Shown here: positions 1-5,865 of the stretch, piece after piece
Position numbering within the stretch: the first letter of the stretch is position 1
Layout of the letters: each line of letters starts with the position of its first letter
NCBI GenBank assembly: GCA_030598075.1
Contig: JAUVQP010000031.1
Location: forward strand, 1 to 11,273
Direction: 5' to 3'
Origin: Miltoncostaeaceae bacterium
GTDB lineage: Bacteria; Actinomycetota; Thermoleophilia; Miltoncostaeales; Miltoncostaeaceae
DNA: 11,273 bases
Notes under the pieces: generated by a model
Told to the model about the DNA's origin: nothing
Database searches by the model: none
What the model saw: only the letters and a program-made list of their open reading frames with translations
Program-made: the position numbers and the translations under genes

Positions 1-515
1 ACGACCCCACGGGGCTGCGCGACCCCGCCATGCGCCGCCTCCTCGCGTCATCGGACGCCGGCCTCGTGCTGACGCACTTCTTCGGCGCGCCGAAGATTCG
101 CCCCCGCTCCTTCCCCGACCTCGACCTGCCCGCGGCCGTGGCCGAGTGGTCCCGCGACGCCTTGGCGCTCGCAGAGGGCGACGGAATCGACCTCGAGCGC
201 GTCGTGGTCGACCCCGGCGTCGGGCTGGGAAAGTCTCCGGCCCAGGACCTGGATCTCCTCGTGCATATCGACGAGTTGGTCGCGATCGGACGTCCGGTCT
301 TCGTACCGATATCGAGCAAGAAGGTCATCGGCGCCGTCACCGGAGCCGCGCCCAGGGACCGGCTTGCCGGCACCGCGGCGGGTCTGGTCTGGTGCCGGGC
401 GCGAGGGGCCCTGCTGTTCCGAGTGCACGAGGTGGAATTCCTCAGGCAGGCGCTCGAGATGACCGAAGCGTTGGTGAGCGGCGCGCCCGCGCGCTGGCAC
501 GAGGTCGCGAGGTAG
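1..515 (+). CDS. folP: Dihydropteroate synthase, C-terminal part (5' end outside window)
   Basis: The reading frame is open from base 3 and stops with TAG at 513-515, giving 170 residues of the second half of a TIM-barrel dihydropteroate synthase. This enzyme joins p-aminobenzoate to a pterin pyrophosphate in folate synthesis in the cytoplasm. Family landmarks appear in order: GLRDP near the left edge, a TH..GAPK segment (usual MH.QG.PK), DPGVGLGK, ISSKKVIG (usual SRKxxIG), R..GT.A, and RVHEV near the end with the phosphate-site Arg and His. The Asp of DPG, the Lys of the SRK motif and RVH are kept. The Arg of SRK is Ser here and the Met/Gln of the MHMQG loop are changed, so this may be a divergent paralogue rather than the housekeeping enzyme. 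The N-terminal pterin-binding Asn/Asp residues lie outside the window. Confidence 0.88.
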   Translation, partial: DPTGLRDPAMRRLLASSDAGLVLTHFFGAPKIRPRSFPDLDLPAAVAEWSRDALALAEGDGIDLERVVVDPGVGLGKSPAQDLDLLVHIDELVAIGRPVFVPISSKKVIGAVTGAAPRDRLAGTAAGLVWCRARGALLFRVHEVEFLRQALEMTEALVSGAPARWHEVAR

Positions 516-537
516 CGCTGCCCGGCTCCGACGCCGC

Positions 538-557
538 CGAGGCCGCTGCTAGCCTCG
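538..557 (+). terminator. Weak hairpin after folP, possible terminator
   Basis: CGAGGC at 538-543 pairs with GCCTCG at 552-557 around an 8-base loop, 22 bases after the folP stop. There is no T-run after it, so it is not a classical intrinsic terminator. It may be a weak or Rho-assisted stop, or chance in GC-rich DNA. Confidence 0.2.
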
Positions 558-622
558 CTTCGGGGCGCACCAGCGCCTCCGGGCGTGTGACGAGGGCGCG
601 GCGTCCGAGTGACGGCAACCGC

Positions 623-627
623 AGGAG
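623..627 (+). promoter_or_regulatory. Shine-Dalgarno that sets the transaldolase start
   Basis: AGGAG lies 5 bases before GTG 633. It favours that codon over the in-frame GTG at 609, which would add eight residues (TATAGAI) in front of the first beta-strand and has no such site. Confidence 0.7.
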
Positions 628-632
628 CCATA

Positions 633-1289
633 GTGAAGCTCTTCGTCGATACCGCAGACCTCAACGACATCGAGACCATCGCCGGCTGGGGCGTCCTCAG
701 CGGCGTGACCACCAACCCGACCCTCCTCAACAGGGTGGACGGCGATCCCGACGCGATCTACCGGCGCGTCTGCGAGCTGGTCGACGGCCCGATCTCCGCG
801 GAGGTGGTGGCGGACGCGCGCGGCGACATGGTCACGGAGGGCCGGCGTCTCGCGGCCATCCACCCCAACATCGTGGTCAAGCTTCCGATGGGCGCCGAGG
901 GCTTGGCGGCCACGTCCGTCCTCGCGTCGAAGGACGTCCGGGTCAACATGACCCTCGTTTTCACAGCGCCGCAGGCCCTCCTGGCCGCGAGCTCCGGCGC
1001 GGCGTTCGTGTCTCCGTTCGTCGGCCGCTTCGACGACATCGGGGAGTCCGGGATCGATCAGTTGCGCCAGGTGGTGGAGGTCATGGCGTCGCCGGTCTTC
1101 GACACCGAGGTCATCACCGCGTCGGTGCGCGGCCCGGTGCATGTGCTCGAGGCGGCCCGCATCGGGGCCGACATCGCGACGATCCCACCGAAGGTCTTTT
1201 ACCAGATGCTCCAGCACCCGCTGACCGCGAGGGGCATCGAGCAGTTCACCGCGGACGCCGAGGCCCGCACGGCGCGGACGACCGGCTGA
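633..1289 (+). CDS. tal: Transaldolase, single-domain short type (218 aa)
   Basis: This is a small TIM-barrel aldolase of the transaldolase/fructose-6-phosphate aldolase family at the family's usual length of about 215-220 residues. Transaldolase moves a dihydroxyacetone unit between sugar phosphates in the non-oxidative pentose phosphate pathway. Visible landmarks are FVDTAD at 4-9, GVTTNPTLL at 24-32, the Schiff-base Lys83 in VVKLP, and SPFVGR at 127-132. Two positions separate the subfamilies. Fructose-6-phosphate aldolase has Gln59 and Tyr131 (E. coli FsaA numbering); the matching residues here are Glu57 and Phe129, as in true transaldolases. The reaction call is therefore inferred as transaldolase. 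The start is GTG 633, chosen for its Shine-Dalgarno. The gene lies 117 bases after folP on the same strand, with no obvious functional link. Confidence 0.93.
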   Translation: MKLFVDTADLNDIETIAGWGVLSGVTTNPTLLNRVDGDPDAIYRRVCELVDGPISAEVVADARGDMVTEGRRLAAIHPNIVVKLPMGAEGLAATSVLASKDVRVNMTLVFTAPQALLAASSGAAFVSPFVGRFDDIGESGIDQLRQVVEVMASPVFDTEVITASVRGPVHVLEAARIGADIATIPPKVFYQMLQHPLTARGIEQFTADAEARTARTTG

Positions 1290-1337
1290 CGTTGGCGGAC
1301 GAGGAAACCAGCGCCCGCCGCGACATGCCCAGCACGG

Positions 1338-1343
1338 TACAAT
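1338..1343 (+). promoter_or_regulatory. Possible -10 element before the 102-aa gene
   Basis: TACAAT is an AT-rich hexamer resembling a -10 box in otherwise GC-rich intergenic DNA (1290-1395). No convincing -35 sits 16-18 bases upstream. If real, transcription would begin about 45 bases before GTG 1396. Confidence 0.25.
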
Positions 1344-1395
1344 TCGTCGGCGCCGCGCACCTGTTCAGCCGCGCGCTTACTCGGGAGACACGGCT

Positions 1396-1704
1396 GTGAG
1401 TGACGACCCCGACTTTCCGTTCCCCTTCGCCTTCGGCGAGGGTGCCGCGGACGAGTTCAAGGAGCGCCTGAAGGAGCTCATGCGCGCCCAGCGGGACGCG
1501 TTCGAGGAGATGCAGGAGGAGTCCGGCGGCCAGGTCGCCGCCGTCGACCGCTGGCAGGTCGTCCAGACGGCGGTTCAGCTCGCCGCGGCGGGTCTCAGCG
1601 TCTTGGAGCCGCGTTCCAACCCCGACGAGGCGGCCGACGCCATGGGCCTGATGTTCGCCCGCTCGATGGCCGCGCTGTCAGGCGCGCTCCGGCCGGAGCC
1701 GTAG
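1396..1704 (+). CDS. Small hypothetical protein (102 aa)
   Basis: I do not recognise a family. The protein begins with an acidic, Phe/Pro-rich stretch (PDFPFPFAFG), followed by a charged, probably helical segment (about residues 20-47, rich in Glu, Lys, Arg). A more hydrophobic Ala/Leu-rich helix follows at about 52-70 and a short Ala/Met-rich end. There is no signal peptide and no clear membrane span, so it is likely cytoplasmic. GTG 1396 is preceded by GGGAG at 1383-1387 with 8-base spacing. Third codon positions are strongly G/C, supporting a real gene. Its last 27 bases overlap the end of the convergent coiled-coil gene on the other strand. No function is proposed. Confidence 0.7.
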   Translation: MSDDPDFPFPFAFGEGAADEFKERLKELMRAQRDAFEEMQEESGGQVAAVDRWQVVQTAVQLAAAGLSVLEPRSNPDEAADAMGLMFARSMAALSGALRPEP

Positions 1705-2082
1705 AGCGTCGCGCGGCGTCCGCCGCCGCGAGCGATCCGCCGCCGGTTCGCCCGCGCTGCCGTTGCCGGGCCCGGCGACCCGAAGCTCCAGCCGCGCGCC
1801 GTCGAGGCTGACGCGGCTCTCCGCGACCTCCGCCCGCAGCTCGGAAAGCTCGGAGCGCAACGCCGTCAGCTCGCCCCGGGTCGAGCGCCAGCTCGCCGCG
1901 ATCAACTCGACGATCTGATGCAGGTCCTGGACCGCGGCCTCACGATCGTCCGCGAGAGCCTTAAGAAGCGCTTCGTTCTGCGCGAACGGGGATCTGTCGC
2001 GGAGCGCCGTGACCTCGGCTTCAAGGCGGCGAACCGTGGCCAGAACGTCAAGGGGGTCAGAAGGAACGCGCTCCTTTGCCAC
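1678..2082 (-). CDS. Small coiled-coil hypothetical protein (134 aa)
   Basis: I do not recognise a family. From GTG 2082 the protein has leucine heptads at about residues 12-28 (LATVRRLEAEVTALRD) and again at about 70-105 (GELTALRSELSELRAEV and following), separated by a helical middle. This points to a dimeric coiled coil in the cytoplasm. The last 30 residues are Gly/Arg/Pro-rich and probably disordered. High G/C at third positions and the heptad pattern argue that it is real. The Shine-Dalgarno is poor: GAGGG sits only one base before the start. It diverges from the DUF192 gene with only 25 bases between starts and overlaps the 102-aa gene tail to tail by 27 bases. Function is unknown. Confidence 0.68.
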   Translation of the reverse strand: MAKERVPSDPLDVLATVRRLEAEVTALRDRSPFAQNEALLKALADDREAAVQDLHQIVELIAASWRSTRGELTALRSELSELRAEVAESRVSLDGARLELRVAGPGNGSAGEPAADRSRRRTPRDALRLRPERA

Positions 2083-2105
2083 GCCCTCAGACTAGGAGGG
2101 CCCTC
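2083..2105. promoter_or_regulatory. Inverted repeat between divergent starts
   Basis: GCCCTC at 2083-2088 and GAGGGC at 2096-2101 form a 6-bp inverted repeat with a 7-base spacer. A self-complementary GAGGGCCCTC at 2096-2105 shares the right arm. The repeat fills the 25-bp gap between the two divergent genes and contains AGGAGGG (2094-2100), the Shine-Dalgarno of the DUF192 gene, 7 bases before ATG 2108. It could be an operator for a shared regulator or simply GC-rich overlap with the ribosome site. Confidence 0.3.
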
Positions 2106-2107
2106 GG

Positions 2108-2665
2108 ATGCTCTCCCTTCGGCAGGCTCGCCCGATGGGCCGCCTTCGCATCGATCGCCTGACGTCGTGTCCGCGCCGCCTGCTGGGCCCGGACGGACGG
2201 GTGCTGGCCGATCGCTGCCATGTGGCGCGCTCCGCCCGGGCGCGCCTCATCGGCCTGCTGGGCACACCCCGTCTCGAGGTGGGCGAGGCAGTGTGGCTGA
2301 CGCCGTGCTCCAGCGTGCACACACTCGGACTGCGCGTGGCCATCGGTTGCGCGCTGCTTGACGCCTCGGGCCGGATCGTCGCCCTCCGCGATCCCTGCCC
2401 GCCGCTTCGCATCGTCGGGTCGCGGCGAGCGGTGACGGTCGTGGAGTGCGCCCCCGGGCTCCTCGGCCATCTTGGCGTCGGCGAGCGGCTCAGCCTTGGC
2501 GCCTGTCCCAGAACCGGACGCGGCCGACAGCGCGGGAAGATCGAGCGAGGCCAGGACGCAGGGGGGCGGGATGCCGCGGTGCATAGCCCCGATCGGGGAC
2601 GCCGCAGCGCGACGACCGACAGCCCGCGGACGGCCGTGGACTGCGGCTTCGAGACAGGTTGTTAG
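2108..2665 (+). CDS. DUF192 family protein with long C-terminal tail (185 aa)
   Basis: The core (about residues 38-137) matches the DUF192 pattern: R..GLLG near residue 50, then a hydrophobic strand, PCSSVHTLGLR (family PC.SVHTFGM), a strand ending ALLDASG, and a final GVGERLSL strand. The fold is a small beta-rich domain of unknown biochemical role; family members often lie near tad or type II secretion genes, which fits this window. The start ATG 2108 has AGGAGGG 7 bases upstream. No signal peptide is seen, although many relatives are exported. The last 45 or so residues are Arg/Gly/Asp-rich, low in hydrophobics and less G/C-biased at third positions, so they look like read-through past an ancestral stop. 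The stop TAG shares TTAG with the convergent pentapeptide gene. Confidence 0.82.
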   Translation: MLSLRQARPMGRLRIDRLTSCPRRLLGPDGRVLADRCHVARSARARLIGLLGTPRLEVGEAVWLTPCSSVHTLGLRVAIGCALLDASGRIVALRDPCPPLRIVGSRRAVTVVECAPGLLGHLGVGERLSLGACPRTGRGRQRGKIERGQDAGGRDAAVHSPDRGRRSATTDSPRTAVDCGFETGC

Positions 2666-4155
2666 CCCGATGCCTCGGCTGTCAGCGGCTGCGCCGGGTC
2701 CGGCCACACCGTGTGCTCGTCGGAGCGCACGCCGAGCATTCGAGCCCCGCGCAGGTTCGCTCCGCGCAGGTTCGTCTCGCCGAGGTCCGCGCGCGACAAG
2801 TCCGCCCCGGTGAGATCCGCTCCGTCGGTCGTAGCTCCCGCCAGCTCGGCCTCGATCAGGGTGCTCTCCACCATACGCGCGCTCCGGAGCACGGCGGCGC
2901 GGAGGTCTACCCGCGTCAGGTTCGCCCCGGTCATGTCCGCGTAGCTGGCGTCGACCCCGCGCATCGTCGCGTTCATCAGCCGGGATTCGCTCAGGTCGGC
3001 CCCGGCGAGGCTGGCGCCACCCATCTCAGCGCTCTCGATGTCGGCGCCGAGCAGGTCGGCGCGCGCCAGATCCGCCCCCAACAGGTCGGCGCCGACCAGG
3101 CTCGCCCGATCCAAGCGGGCCTCCGAAAGGTCCGCCTCGGCCATCCGTGCATCGTCGAGGCGGGCGTCGACGAGGATCGCACCACGGAGGTCTGCCCGCT
3201 CCATCTTCGCCCTTCTCAGGTCGGCCTGCCGGAGGTTCGCTCCGGCCAGCCGCGCCCCGCTGAGGACCGCCCCGGGCATGACGGATCGAGCCAGGTTGGC
3301 GCCGGTCAGATCCGCGCCGGCGAGGTTCGCCCCGCGAGCCTGCGCCCGCGTCAGCGTCGCGCCGGCCAGGAGCACCCGCCCCAGGTCGGCGCCCGCGAGG
3401 CTCGCCTGCGAGAGATCGGCTGAGGCGAGGCTGGCCAGGGTCAGATCTGCGCGGCCGAGATCTGCGCCCATCGCACGCACGCCCGTCAGGTCCGAGAGGC
3501 GGAGAGATGCTCCGATCAGGACCGCCGCGCACATGTTGGCGCCGCGGAGGTCGCATCGCACCAGCGTCGCGTCCACGAGATCGGCGCCCTGGAGCGAGGC
3601 CGCGTCGGCCCGCGCCTCGGTGAGGTCCGCCTCGCGAAGGATCGTCCCGTCCAGTCGCGCCCGACGGAGGTCGGCATCGACGAGGCTCGCGCCGCGCATG
3701 TGGGCGTTGCGCAGATCGACCCCCTTGAGGATCGCGCCGTCGAACGTCGCCCGCGGCAGGTAGGCGTTCAGCCCCCGCGCGCCGCGCAGGTCGCCGCCGC
3801 GACAGTTGACCTCGAACAGGTCGGCGCCGTCCAGGACGACCCCCAGCAGCGTGGCGCCGACGAGATAGCCCCAGCTGAGCGTGGCCCTGGTGAAGTCCGC
3901 CCCGGAGGCATCGCACTCGCGGAGGTTTGCGCGGGTCAGGTCGGCGCCCACGAAGCGCGCCTTCTGGAGCTGGGTCCGAACGAGGCGTGCCCCGACCAGC
4001 CGCGTGCCCTCGAGGTTGGCGCCCCGTAGGTTCGCGCCGCCCAGGTCGGCGCCCGAAAGGTCGGAACCGCTCAGGTCGGCTCCCTCCAGGTCGGCGTCGA
4101 CCCAGGCCCGGTCGCGGAGATCCTTGTTGCGGAGATGCTTGTTGCGCAGGCTCAT
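2662..4155 (-). CDS. Large pentapeptide-repeat protein (497 aa)
   Basis: From about residue 20 to 476 the protein is an almost unbroken run of A(D/N)LxX pentapeptides, roughly 90 repeats or about 23 turns of a right-handed quadrilateral beta-helix. A 20-residue non-repeat tail follows, with TVWPDP near the end, an ending I recall from other pentapeptide proteins. There is no signal peptide, membrane span or extra domain. Known short members (MfpA, Qnr, about 180-220 residues) mimic DNA and bind gyrase; this one is more than twice as long and nothing in it shows a gyrase target, so the function is unassigned. The start ATG 4155 lacks a clear Shine-Dalgarno, but a small upstream ORF ends in an ATGA overlap with it. 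At the 3' end its TAA shares TTAG with the DUF192 stop. Degenerate repeats start almost at once (LRNKHLRNKDL). Confidence 0.93.
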   Translation of the reverse strand: MSLRNKHLRNKDLRDRAWVDADLEGADLSGSDLSGADLGGANLRGANLEGTRLVGARLVRTQLQKARFVGADLTRANLRECDASGADFTRATLSWGYLVGATLLGVVLDGADLFEVNCRGGDLRGARGLNAYLPRATFDGAILKGVDLRNAHMRGASLVDADLRRARLDGTILREADLTEARADAASLQGADLVDATLVRCDLRGANMCAAVLIGASLRLSDLTGVRAMGADLGRADLTLASLASADLSQASLAGADLGRVLLAGATLTRAQARGANLAGADLTGANLARSVMPGAVLSGARLAGANLRQADLRRAKMERADLRGAILVDARLDDARMAEADLSEARLDRASLVGADLLGADLARADLLGADIESAEMGGASLAGADLSESRLMNATMRGVDASYADMTGANLTRVDLRAAVLRSARMVESTLIEAELAGATTDGADLTGADLSRADLGETNLRGANLRGARMLGVRSDEHTVWPDPAQPLTAEASG

Positions 4156-4361
4156 GCCGGTTGACGGTCGCGGAAAGGGGCACCGCTCTGGTCGTCGCGG
4201 ACCGGGCGATCTTGAGGCGCGCGCCCCGACGCGACATCTCGCCCGCGCAGGTCGGCGCGCACGATCCCCGTGGCGTCGTCCTCTTGCGCGACGAGACGGG
4301 GGCCCTCGCGCGCCCCCGGATGGGTGGCGTTCGGCGCAGGCTCACCGCTACGAGCGAACAT
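4152..4361 (-). CDS. Possible 69-aa leader ORF coupled to the pentapeptide gene
   Basis: An ORF opens with ATG 4361, preceded on the minus strand by GAGG with a 5-base gap. Its TGA (4154-4152) overlaps the pentapeptide ATG as ATGA. The 69 residues are charged and Arg/Asp/Pro-rich with no recognised domain; one patch reads ADLRGRD, like a pentapeptide. By hand about three quarters of third positions are G/C, a little below the neighbours. Translational coupling would explain how the pentapeptide gene starts without its own Shine-Dalgarno. It could equally be a chance open frame in GC-rich DNA. Confidence 0.3.
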   Translation of the reverse strand: MFARSGEPAPNATHPGAREGPRLVAQEDDATGIVRADLRGRDVASGRAPQDRPVRDDQSGAPFRDRQPA

Positions 4362-4451
4362 TGATCCTCGCGGGAGGGGTGAATTCCGGCGCCCCGGCGC
4401 CTCCTTGTCGGTGAGTGCGGGCATCGGGCCCGTGCGACAAGGGGGTCGGTT
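4156..4451. other. Divergent spacer between pentapeptide gene and response regulator
   Basis: These 296 bases must hold the promoters for two outward-facing transcripts. I see no convincing -35/-10 pair on either strand. Visible contents are the possible 69-codon leader ORF on - and the inverted repeat at 4403-4442 on the regulator side. Confidence 0.6.
4403..4442 (+). promoter_or_regulatory. Inverted repeat covering the response-regulator Shine-Dalgarno
   Basis: CCTTGTCG (4403-4410) is the exact reverse complement of CGACAAGG (4435-4442). Inside the 24-base loop, CGGGC (4418-4422) pairs with GCCCG (4428-4432). The right outer arm ends in AAGG, part of the AAGGGGG Shine-Dalgarno (4439-4445) that lies 6 bases before GTG 4452. 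As RNA this would hide the ribosome site; as DNA it could be a palindromic operator. Confidence 0.5.
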
Positions 4452-5183
4452 GTGGATCACGGCTTGGGCGATGCTCTACCGGCCGTGCTGGTGGTCGAGG
4501 ATGATCGTTCCGCGCGGGCGTTCCTGCAGTCGAACCTCGCGGCCGATCGCTGCGACGTGGTCGCCGTCGGGTCCGCCGAGGAGGCGCTGATCGCGCTTCG
4601 CACCAGTCGCCCCGACATCGCCATCGTCGATGTCGGCCTGCCCGGCATGAGCGGATTGGACCTCGTCAGCGCGATCCGCGACGGAGGGGTCGACGAGCCG
4701 TGGGACTCCGGCATGCCGGTGCTCATCGTCTCTGGCAGCGCGACCGGCCACGATGCCGTTCGGGGTTTCGCTCGCGGCGCGGACGACTACGTGCCGAAGC
4801 CGTTCCACTACCCGGAGCTCCACGCCCGCGTGGGCGTGGCGCTCCGGCGGGCCGTCGGCGCGACCCGCCGGGAGGAACTGCGCGTGGGCCGGCTCGTGAT
4901 CGACCGCCACGCGCGCCGGGCCCGCGTCGGCGGCCGCCTGCTCTCGCTCTCGGCGAAGGAGTTCGCGCTGCTCGTGGCTCTCGCCAAGGACCCGAGCCGC
5001 GTGCTGAGCAAGGCCGAGCTTCTGCGCGACGTCTGGGGATACTCGGGCCGCGCCGGCCGCACGCGCACCGTCGACAGCCACGCCAGCCGCCTGCGCCGAA
5101 AGCTCGCGGACGCGGGCGCCGGCGAGCGGTATGTCTCGAACGTGTGGGGCGTGGGATACCGCCTTTTTCCCGACGATGTCTGA
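4452..5183 (+). CDS. OmpR/PhoB-type response regulator (243 aa)
   Basis: This is a two-domain transcription regulator. Residues about 10-130 form the receiver: acidic pocket Asp17/Asp18, phospho-acceptor Asp60 in IVDVGLPG, switch Ser94, and Lys116 in PKPF, all expected residues present. Residues about 140-240 form a winged helix typical of OmpR/PhoB (LSAKEFALL, RTVDSHASRLRRKL, VWGVGYRLF). The loop before the fourth receiver strand is lengthened by about six residues (DEPWDS). The start is GTG 4452 with AAGGGGG upstream. Its end overlaps the histidine kinase by 8 bases, so the two form a cognate pair. As the first gene of the pilus operon it probably controls that operon, and perhaps itself through the inverted repeat upstream. 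Confidence 0.95.
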   Translation: MDHGLGDALPAVLVVEDDRSARAFLQSNLAADRCDVVAVGSAEEALIALRTSRPDIAIVDVGLPGMSGLDLVSAIRDGGVDEPWDSGMPVLIVSGSATGHDAVRGFARGADDYVPKPFHYPELHARVGVALRRAVGATRREELRVGRLVIDRHARRARVGGRLLSLSAKEFALLVALAKDPSRVLSKAELLRDVWGYSGRAGRTRTVDSHASRLRRKLADAGAGERYVSNVWGVGYRLFPDDV

Positions 5184-5865
5184 GCCGGCCTCGATGTCCG
5201 AGCTCGGCCGCTTGGAGCGGGTGATCCACGATCTGGCGGGGCCGCTCACGGTCATTCGTGGTCTGTGCTCGACGCTCGAGCGCGACGAGCCGGACCTCGC
5301 TCGAAGGGACCACCTCCGGCTGATCGACGCCGAGGCGCTCCGCCTGGCCGCGGGTGTTGCGGAGTTGCGGAGCGGCGGGGCGAGCGCCCGGCCCGGAAGG
5401 GTCGTCATGTCCGACCTCGTCCGATCAACCGCCCGTCGCTTCGGGCCCGCGGCCGAGCGGGCGGGGCGCCGCATGACGGCAAGGGTCGCCGCGAGCGCAG
5501 AGGTCGAGGGAGACGCCGAGCGGCTGAGGCGGGCGGTCGACAACCTCGTCGTCAACGCCCTGCGCCATGCCCGCCGCGACGTATCCGTCGAGACGCGTGT
5601 GGCCGCCGGCGGGCGGTGCGTCGAGCTGCTCGTCCTCGACGACGGGCCCGGAGTCGACCCAAAGGAGCGCGCGTTGGTCTTCCGTTCGGGCTACCGCGGG
5701 CGAGATCGGCGGGGGAGCGGTCGCGGTCTCGGGCTGGCGATCGCGCGGGATGTCGCTCACGAGTACGGCGGCTCGCTCGATCTCGCGCCGAGCGCGACGG
5801 GCGCGTGCTTTCGCATCACGCTCCCGCTCGCGGGGCACTCGGGCGGCTCGGAGATCGTGGCGTGA
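5176..5865 (+). CDS. Soluble sensor-less histidine kinase (229 aa)
   Basis: The protein is essentially a bare kinase core. A HisKA-like helix begins almost at the N-terminus with the phospho-acceptor His18 (HDLAGPLTVIRG). The ATP-binding domain follows: N box with Asn123 and Asn127 (VDNLVVNALRHA), G1 box D155-x-G157-x-G159, and G2 box G182-R-G184-L-G186. No membrane span, PAS, GAF or HAMP segment is present, so it must be cytoplasmic and sense directly or through a partner. ATG 5176 was chosen because it lies inside the end of the regulator gene (8-base overlap); ATG 5194 is an alternative, and neither has a Shine-Dalgarno. The 3' end overlaps the next gene as GTGA. It probably phosphorylates Asp60 of the adjacent regulator. 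Confidence 0.92.
   Translation: MSEPASMSELGRLERVIHDLAGPLTVIRGLCSTLERDEPDLARRDHLRLIDAEALRLAAGVAELRSGGASARPGRVVMSDLVRSTARRFGPAAERAGRRMTARVAASAEVEGDAERLRRAVDNLVVNALRHARRDVSVETRVAAGGRCVELLVLDDGPGVDPKERALVFRSGYRGRDRRGSGRGLGLAIARDVAHEYGGSLDLAPSATGACFRITLPLAGHSGGSEIVA

Noticed and set aside
609..632. GTG 609 as the transaldolase start
   Set aside because: AGGAG is ideally placed for GTG 633, and the extra residues are not part of the family fold.
146..1399. Long + frame spanning folP, tal and the spacer
   Set aside because: Arg/Gly/Pro-rich shadow frame of two recognisable genes; no family features.
2659..3423. + strand frame with periodic V/Q/R pattern opposite the pentapeptide gene
   Set aside because: The periodicity is only the complement of the 15-base pentapeptide repeat; the minus frame gives the real A(D/N)L pattern.
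2662..4155. CRISPR or other DNA repeat array suggested by regular GAGGTC/CAGGTC spacing
   Set aside because: The 15- and 30-base rhythm comes from pentapeptide codons; there are no identical repeats with unique spacers.
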